Shown here piece after piece: positions 37,471-42,313 of a stretch of 42,313 bases of DNA. A model generated the notes under the pieces. That model did not search any database. It was not told the DNA's origin and worked only from the letters and a program-made list of their open reading frames with translations. Numbering within the stretch: the first letter of the stretch is position 1; every line of letters starts with the position of its first letter. The DNA comes from a virus: the IMG/VR virus record IMGVR_UViG_3300034104_003015, positions 1-42,313 of that record; one strand, 5' to 3'. The translations under genes were made by a program, and so were the position numbers.

Positions 37471-39171
37471 ATGGCAGAAACATTAATTTCCCCTGGTGTA
37501 TTAGCAAGAGAAAATGATCAATCATTTATCAGACAACAACCAGTTTCAGTAGGAGCAGCAATTATAGGCCCTACAGTTAAAGGTCCAGTTGAAATTCCAA
37601 CTCTTGTTACTTCATATAGTGACTACGTAAATAAATTTGGTGATGTATTAGAAAGCGGAAGTGATAATTATTCATTTTTAACTTCTATAACAGCATATAA
37701 CTACTTTAACAATGGTGGTACTTCATTATTAGTCGCTAGAGTAGTAAGTGGTTCTTACACTTCAGCTACAAGTACAACAATTGGAAGTATAGGAGCTACA
37801 GCTTCAGCGGCAATTGAATTAAAAACTATATCTGAAGGAACTATAATGAATAGTTCATCTTCTTTAGATGTAAGTGGTTCATTAGCGTCAGGATCAACTG
37901 ATAATATTAGATGGCAAATCTTAAATTCTGATACAGCATCAGGAACATTTAGTTTATTAATTCGTCAAGGTGACGATAACACAAACAATCCAGTTGTTTT
38001 AGAAACTTGGACTGGATTATCATTAGATCCATTCTCTCCAAACTTTGTTTCTAGAGTATTAGGTGATCAAGTACAAAATTACAACTCAGCTACAAACCAA
38101 TTAGAAACATCAGGATCTTACTTTAATAATTCACGTTATGTATATGTAAGTGCAGTTAATAATTTAACTCCTCGTTATTTTAATAACAATGGTATAGCAA
38201 AATCACAATATACAGCTTCAATACCTCAAAATGCAAGTGGTTCATTTAGTGGAGCTACAGGTACTATAAAAGCAGGAGCTAATTTTTATAACGCAATCAA
38301 TTCATCTAACACACAAGGATTAGTAGGTGCTAATTATGATGATATGATTGATTTATTAGCTAACCAAGATGAGTATAGATTTAATGTTATATTAACTCCA
38401 GGCTTAATAAATTCAATACATACTACTCAATGTACTTCAATTATAACAAATACTCAAACTAGAGGTGATAGTTTATATGTATTAGATTTAGTAGAATATG
38501 CTAAAACAGTAAATGATGTTACATCACAAGCTAATTCAAGAAATACTTCATATGCTACTTCATACTGGCCTTGGGTTCAAATATTAGACCCAGGTACTGG
38601 TAAGAACGTTTGGGTTCCAGCTTCAACAGTAATAGGTGGTGTTTACGCATTTAACGACTCAGTAGCAGAGCCTTGGTTTGCACCAGCAGGTATAAATAGA
38701 GGTGGATTACAAGTAATTAGAGCAGAACAAAAATTACCACAATCTTCAAGAGATACATTATATACAAATAAAGTAAATCCTATAGCTACATTCCCTGGAA
38801 CAGGTACAGTAGTATATGGTCAGAAAACATTACAAACTCAAGCATCAGCTTTAGACAGAGTAAATGTTAGAAGATTATTAATTGCTCTTAAAAACTATAT
38901 TTCACAAGTTGCTAACACATTAGTATTCGAACAAAATACAATTGCAACAAGAAACGCATTTTTAAGTCAAGTTAATCCATACTTAGAATCAGTACAACAA
39001 AGACAAGGTCTATACGCATTTAGAGTAATTATGGATGATTCAAATAATACAGCAGATGTAATTGATAGAAATCAATTAGTAGGTCAGATTTATATCCAAC
39101 CAACAAGAACAGCTGAATTTATTTACTTAGACTTTAACATATTACCAACTGGAGCAACATTTCCAGCGTAA
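37471..39171 (+). CDS. 18: Tail sheath protein (gp18-like)
   Basis: This 566-aa contractile sheath subunit shows the family pattern: ETLISPGVLARENDQSFIRQ at the N terminus, VGAAIIGPTVKGPVEIPTLV, a FGDVLES...NYFNNGGTSLLVARVV segment (about residues 56-92), WPWVQILDPGTGKNVWVPAS, and the conserved C-terminal core (RLLIALKNYISQVANTLVFE, YAFRVIMDDSNNTADVIDRN, QIYIQPTRTAEFIYLDFNI). The subunits form the sheath around the tube and contract to drive injection. T4 gp18 is longer (659 aa), mainly from surface domains; here the surface insert is roughly residues 95-270. Confidence 0.96.
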   Translation: MAETLISPGVLARENDQSFIRQQPVSVGAAIIGPTVKGPVEIPTLVTSYSDYVNKFGDVLESGSDNYSFLTSITAYNYFNNGGTSLLVARVVSGSYTSATSTTIGSIGATASAAIELKTISEGTIMNSSSSLDVSGSLASGSTDNIRWQILNSDTASGTFSLLIRQGDDNTNNPVVLETWTGLSLDPFSPNFVSRVLGDQVQNYNSATNQLETSGSYFNNSRYVYVSAVNNLTPRYFNNNGIAKSQYTASIPQNASGSFSGATGTIKAGANFYNAINSSNTQGLVGANYDDMIDLLANQDEYRFNVILTPGLINSIHTTQCTSIITNTQTRGDSLYVLDLVEYAKTVNDVTSQANSRNTSYATSYWPWVQILDPGTGKNVWVPASTVIGGVYAFNDSVAEPWFAPAGINRGGLQVIRAEQKLPQSSRDTLYTNKVNPIATFPGTGTVVYGQKTLQTQASALDRVNVRRLLIALKNYISQVANTLVFEQNTIATRNAFLSQVNPYLESVQQRQGLYAFRVIMDDSNNTADVIDRNQLVGQIYIQPTRTAEFIYLDFNILPTGATFPA

Positions 39172-39187
39172 TTTTTAAAAAATAGAA

Positions 39188-39201
39188 TATTTATAATAAA
39201 T
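39188..39201 (+). promoter_or_regulatory. TATTTAT-type motif before tail tube gene
   Basis: TATTTATAATAAAT, 29 nt before the ATG at 39217, leaving an A-rich leader. Confidence 0.5.
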
Positions 39202-39216
39202 AAAAATAAATAAAAC

Positions 39217-39705
39217 ATGGCAATTTTAGATCCAAACGAAATATTTTTCACAGCATTTGAACCAAAACAACAAAATCGTTTTGTAATGTATGTAGATGGT
39301 ATTCCTGCTTACATAATTAAAGGAGTAAGTGCAGTGACTGTAACAAACGATACTGTTGTATTAAACCACATAAACGTTCAACGTTTTGTTAAAGGAAAAA
39401 GCAAATGGGGTCCTATTACAATGACATTATTTGATCCTATCACTCCTTCAGGTGCTCAAGCAACAATGGAATGGTTCAGATTACATCACGAATCAGTAAC
39501 AGGTAGAGATGGTTACTCAGACTTCTATAAGAAAGATTTAACATTTGATGTTATTGGTCCAGTAGGTGATATCGTTTCAGAATGGATTGTTAAAGGAGCA
39601 TTAATTACTGAATTAAATTTTGGTGATTATAACTACGATAACGAATCAGCAGCACAGGAAATAACATTAACTGTACAACCTGACTACTGTATATTAAACT
39701 TCTAA
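39217..39705 (+). CDS. 19: Tail tube protein (gp19-like)
   Basis: This 162-aa protein has the same length as T4 gp19 (163 aa). QQNRFVMYVDGIPAYIIKGV, WGPITMTLFDPITPSGAQAT and the acidic LITELNFGDYNYDNESAAQE stretch with ITLTVQPDYCILNF at the end are typical. Hexamers stack to form the inner tube surrounded by the gp18 sheath. It has its own motif and is followed by a terminator, so it can be expressed at a level independent of the downstream hub genes. Confidence 0.95.
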   Translation: MAILDPNEIFFTAFEPKQQNRFVMYVDGIPAYIIKGVSAVTVTNDTVVLNHINVQRFVKGKSKWGPITMTLFDPITPSGAQATMEWFRLHHESVTGRDGYSDFYKKDLTFDVIGPVGDIVSEWIVKGALITELNFGDYNYDNESAAQEITLTVQPDYCILNF

Positions 39706-39734
39706 TCCCCTCCCTCCCTAAATACAGATTAAGA

Positions 39735-39766
39735 AAGCTCACCCTTTGGTGAGCTTCTTATTTTCT
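39735..39766 (+). terminator. Intrinsic terminator after tail tube gene
   Basis: AAGCTCACC (39735-39743), loop CTTT, GGTGAGCTT (39748-39756), then CTTATTTTC. A strong 9-bp stem. Confidence 0.88.
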
Positions 39767-39770
39767 TGTA

Positions 39771-39784
39771 TATTTATATATATA
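39771..39784 (+). promoter_or_regulatory. TATTTAT-type motif before hub gene
   Basis: TATTTATATATATA, 30 nt before the ATG at 39801, directly after the terminator. Confidence 0.48.
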
Positions 39785-39800
39785 AACTTAGTTATAACTT

Positions 39801-40553
39801 ATGGAAGAAAACAAATTCAAAATCCCTACAGAAACGATTGAATTACCATCAAAAGGATTGCTATATCCTGAATCAAACCCGTTATCAAGCGGTAAAATCG
39901 AAATGAAATATATGACGGCGAAAGAAGAAGATATTCTTACTAACGCGTCTTATATCAAACAAGGTATTGTTATTGACAAACTATTACAATCATTAATTGT
40001 TACTAAAGTTAATTATGGTGATTTATTAGTAGGAGATAAAAATGCTTTAATGATAGCCGCTCGTATTTTAGCTTATGGTGCTAAATATACTTTCTCTTAT
40101 GACGGAGAAGAACAAACAGTAGATTTATCTAATTTAGATGCTAAACCATTAGCTAATGAATTAAAAAACAGTAATGGTAATAATAATTTTAGTTACACAT
40201 TACCTGATTCAGGAAATATTGTTACCTTTAAATTATTAACTCATGAAGATGAGCAAAAAATAGATGCTGAAATAAAAGGTCTTAAAAAAATAAATAAAGA
40301 TGCATCAAATGAAGGTGTAACTAGATTATGTCATATTATAACTTCAATTAATGGTGATAGTGAACAAAAAGCTATTAGAGATTTTGTAAACAATTATATG
40401 TTAGCTAAAGAAGCAAGAGCATTTAGACAATATTATGCCTCTATATCTCCAGACATTAATTTAACAGTTTTAGTTACTAACTCAAATGGTGTTGAGGAGG
40501 ACATTGAGTTACCAATTAATATTAACTTTTTTTGGCCTGACGCCAGAGCATAG
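39801..40553 (+). CDS. 26: Baseplate hub/tail-assembly protein (gp26-like)
   Basis: This 250-aa protein begins with TIELPSKGLLYPESNPLSSG, then KIEMKYMTAKEEDILTNASY and VIDKLLQSLIVTKVNYGDLL, LVGDKNALMIAARILAYGAK. This is the pattern of the T4_baseplate (gp26-type) family, whose members I regard as hub/tail-assembly chaperones. The end, ELPININFFWPDARA, stops at a TAG at 40551. A run of seven T (40527-40533) lies just before the stop and joins the overlapping downstream frame by a +1 (or -2) shift. Placed directly upstream of the tape-measure candidate, this is where tail chaperones with frameshifts occur in other phages. Assignment to gp26 is by pattern. Confidence 0.8.
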   Translation: MEENKFKIPTETIELPSKGLLYPESNPLSSGKIEMKYMTAKEEDILTNASYIKQGIVIDKLLQSLIVTKVNYGDLLVGDKNALMIAARILAYGAKYTFSYDGEEQTVDLSNLDAKPLANELKNSNGNNNFSYTLPDSGNIVTFKLLTHEDEQKIDAEIKGLKKINKDASNEGVTRLCHIITSINGDSEQKAIRDFVNNYMLAKEARAFRQYYASISPDINLTVLVTNSNGVEEDIELPININFFWPDARA

Positions 40554-40785
40554 ATTTTTATTATTTAGCGAAATCCATGATATAGTATTTCATGGTAATG
40601 GTGGATATGATTGGTATACTATATATAACATGCCAATATGGTTAAGAAAATTTACATATAATAAAATAAAAGACTATCATACTCCTAAAAAAGATGATGT
40701 AGTAGAAGAATCTATTAAAAATTTAAAATCGGCTCCAATGCCAATTAGAAAACCATCATATACAACAAGGGCATCTAAAAAATAG
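40486..40785 (+). CDS. Overlapping downstream chaperone frame (gp51-like)
   Basis: This frame holds a 99-aa ORF if started at ATG 40486, overlapping the previous gene by 68 nt in the +1 frame. The compelling part begins after the T7 run: GLTPEHRFLLFSEIHDIVFH, then GGYDWYTIYNMPIWLRKFTY, resembling the short W/Y-and-R-containing C-terminal domains of tail-assembly chaperones (gp51-like in T4-type phages). The first 15 residues (MVLRRTLSYQLILTF) look like random translation of the gp26 frame. So the product may be made mostly as a gp26-fusion by frameshifting at 40527-40533. Alternatively, it starts at ATG 40486 or TTG 40504. The end overlaps the terminator hairpin. Confidence 0.65.
   Translation: MVLRRTLSYQLILTFFGLTPEHRFLLFSEIHDIVFHGNGGYDWYTIYNMPIWLRKFTYNKIKDYHTPKKDDVVEESIKNLKSAPMPIRKPSYTTRASKK
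40527..40533 (+). other. Candidate +1/-2 slippery run of seven T
   Basis: In the gp26 frame it reads AAC-TTT-TTT-TGG. A shift of +1 on TTT gives TTT-GGC-CTG-ACG and continues as the overlapping frame. A -1 shift would not reach that frame. Confidence 0.5.
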
Positions 40786-40794
40786 ATGCCTTTA
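40770..40794 (+). terminator. Terminator overlapping the end of the chaperone frame
   Basis: GGCATCT (40770-40776), loop of seven A/T, AGATGCC (40784-40790), then TTTAATATTT. The stem contains the TAG stop of the frame. The T tract runs into the next TATTTAT motif. Confidence 0.6.
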
Positions 40795-40795
40795 A

Positions 40796-40809
40796 TATTT
40801 ATAACAAAA
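40796..40809 (+). promoter_or_regulatory. TATTTAT-type motif before tape-measure candidate
   Basis: TATTTATAACAAAA, 24 nt before the ATG at 40820. Confidence 0.5.
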
Positions 40810-40819
40810 TACTTAAATA

Positions 40820-42313
40820 ATGGCTGATAATACAGGCAACGAAGCTAAAAAAAATCTAAAAGAAATTAATGAGATAGTAAGTGCTATAGACTCAGGATTT
40901 AGATCAATTTCATCTAGATTAGAAGATGTAGCAGATATTATATCTAATACTAATAATGATGCTCGTGTATTTAAAAATATTATCAATGATGTAGGACGTT
41001 CAATTAATAGGTTAAGTAAACAAAATGAAAGTTTAATTGATAATCAAATTAAATTAAATCAAGGTTTATTAACATCTAAAAAAGTTAGAGAACAAATTAA
41101 TAATCTTGAAGCTACTAGAAATGTTTTAGAAAGTAGATTAAAAACATTAAGAGATCAACAATTAGATGGTTTAATATTAAATAAAGAACAATTAAATGAG
41201 ATTAAAAATCTTGAAACAGAATTAGCACAACAATCTCAGGATGTTACATTACGATATGAAGATCAATTAAAAAAACTTGAAAAAATTGAAACTAAATTAG
41301 GTATATTTGGTAGATTAACTAAAGGTTTATCTAAAATACCATTAGTAGGAGATTTACTTGATGCTGAAGGAGCTTTACAAGCAATGAATAAATCAGCTTT
41401 AAAAAGTGAATCTTTATTTAAAAATTTAGGAGCAGGAATATCAGCTGCGTTTAAAGGTATAGAAAGAGCATCAGTTATATTAACTTTATTTTCTGTTGTT
41501 AAAGAAATTATTGATTTTATCAAAGATGCTATGTTTGCTATGGATGAGCGAACAACAAATATAGCTAAAAATTTAAGTATAAGTAAAGATTCAGCCGCTG
41601 GTTTATATTCTAGTTTAACTAAATTAAAAGGAACATTAGAAACTGAATTAGGTACTACTAAAAATATAGTTGAAGCATTTAATGATTTAGCTGGTATAAC
41701 TGAATTTACTACTATAGCTACAGATAAACAAATTGATGCTCAAATCATATTAACTAAAGAATTAGGTTTATCTAAAGAAGCAGCTTTAGGTTTTCAAGAA
41801 AGTTTAGCAGTATCAAATACTGAAGCAACTAAAGGTGTAGATATAGTTTATGATCAAATAGCTGCATTTGCTAATCAAAATAAAATAGTAGCAGATGGTA
41901 GAAAAATATTTGATCAAATAAATAAAACAAGTAAATTAATTCAACTTAATTTTAAAGGTAATATTCCGTTATTAACTAAAACTATTTTAGAAGCAAATAA
42001 ATTAGGTCTATCTTTAGACCAAGTTGATAAAATAGCAGGTTCATTATTAGATTTTGAATCATCAATATCAGCAGAACTTGAAGCTGAATTACTAACTGGA
42101 AGAAATATTAATTTAGAACGAGCTAGATTATTTGCTTTAAATAATGATATAGCTGGTTTAACTAAAGAAATAGCTAATCAAGGTATTAATGCCGCTAATT
42201 TTGCTTCAATGAATCGAATTCAACAAGAAGCAATAGCTAAAGCTTTAGGAATGAGTGCTTCTGAGTTAGGAGATTCATTATATAAACAAGAATTAATTAA
42301 TAAAGTAGCAGGT
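40820..42313 (+). CDS. Probable tail tape measure protein, N-terminal part
   Basis: An open frame from ATG 40820 runs to the end of the window (498 residues, incomplete). Residues 1-160 are helical coiled coil (NLKEINEIVSAIDSGFRSIS; EQINNLEATRNVLESRLKTL). A hydrophobic helix lies at about residues 205-235 (ASVILTLFSVVKEIIDFIKD). The rest alternates helices of the type TKELGLSKEAALGFQESLAV and AELEAELLTGRNINLERARL. This long helical plan with one hydrophobic region, directly after the tail tube and chaperone genes, is what tape measure proteins show; they set tail length and are ejected with the DNA. I infer this role from architecture and position. Confidence 0.75.
   Translation, partial: MADNTGNEAKKNLKEINEIVSAIDSGFRSISSRLEDVADIISNTNNDARVFKNIINDVGRSINRLSKQNESLIDNQIKLNQGLLTSKKVREQINNLEATRNVLESRLKTLRDQQLDGLILNKEQLNEIKNLETELAQQSQDVTLRYEDQLKKLEKIETKLGIFGRLTKGLSKIPLVGDLLDAEGALQAMNKSALKSESLFKNLGAGISAAFKGIERASVILTLFSVVKEIIDFIKDAMFAMDERTTNIAKNLSISKDSAAGLYSSLTKLKGTLETELGTTKNIVEAFNDLAGITEFTTIATDKQIDAQIILTKELGLSKEAALGFQESLAVSNTEATKGVDIVYDQIAAFANQNKIVADGRKIFDQINKTSKLIQLNFKGNIPLLTKTILEANKLGLSLDQVDKIAGSLLDFESSISAELEAELLTGRNINLERARLFALNNDIAGLTKEIANQGINAANFASMNRIQQEAIAKALGMSASELGDSLYKQELINKVAG

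Noticed and set aside
590-40785. Alternative genetic code (stop codon reassignment)
   Set aside because: TAA, TAG and TGA all end recognised genes at the expected lengths.
7544-40809. Canonical T4 late promoters (TATAAATA) driving the minus strand
   Set aside because: The reverse complement of the motif contains TATAAATA, but no convincing minus-strand genes exist, and all copies sit in front of + strand starts.

Overview
The window is a piece of the genome of a T4-like contractile-tailed phage (myovirus morphology, T4-type virion genes). It is strongly AT-rich, and every convincing gene is on the + strand. It carries an almost complete T4-type head, neck and tail set: large terminase, portal, prohead protease, scaffold, major capsid protein, neck gp13/gp14, a gp15-like tail terminator, tail sheath, tail tube, a gp26-type hub/chaperone protein and the start of a probable tape measure. 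No known phage was identified from the sequence alone. The host is inferred, with low to moderate confidence, to be a Bacteroidota/flavobacterium-like bacterium, because most starts are preceded by A-rich leaders rather than strong Shine-Dalgarno sequences. TAA, TAG and TGA all act as stops, so the standard bacterial code fits.

Layout. (1) 1-4459, accessory genes: a partial unknown gene; a tightly coupled operon of an FAD-dependent dehydrogenase, a GIY-YIG endonuclease, an LpxH-like metallophosphoesterase and an IscA/HesB iron-sulfur carrier; then a small HRxxGPA-type protein and an AAA_28-like P-loop NTPase. (2) 4481-15394, packaging and head: a candidate internal head protein, a nested spanin-like pair, TerL (gp17), portal (gp20), three or four small head-associated proteins, protease (gp21), scaffold (gp22) and capsid (gp23). 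(3) 15480-19649: a small membrane ORF overlapping phoH, then neck genes gp13, gp14, gp15-like and a small fibre-like protein. (4) 19676-37412, the adhesion region: three large fibre proteins (497, 1900 and 1228 aa), small adhesin-like proteins, and two long multidomain glycosyltransferases (one also with a methyltransferase domain) placed between the two collagen-like fibres. (5) 37471-42313: tail sheath, tail tube, a gp26-like protein with an overlapping downstream frame that looks like a programmed frameshift, and the start of a tape-measure-like protein.

How the parts work together. The virion genes build, package and mature a T4-type particle. Several head proteins begin with short segments ending in L/I-x-E, resembling T4 capsid-targeting sequences cut by gp21. 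The fibres contain proline-free, uninterrupted Gly-X-Ser tracts. The neighbouring glycosyltransferases suggest, without proving, that the phage decorates its own fibres.

Regulation. A recurring intergenic motif, TATTTAT followed by N-A-N-N-AAA, precedes 14 starts, nearly all virion genes, usually 18-30 nt before the ATG. A second box, TTTGG(C/A)TTTTTA, sits just after upstream stop codons and precedes mostly non-virion genes. The two probably mark different expression classes. Several intrinsic terminators separate the transcription units. No intergenic stretch longer than about 220 bases lacks a gene, and I saw no tRNA, rRNA, CRISPR array, integrase or insertion sequence.
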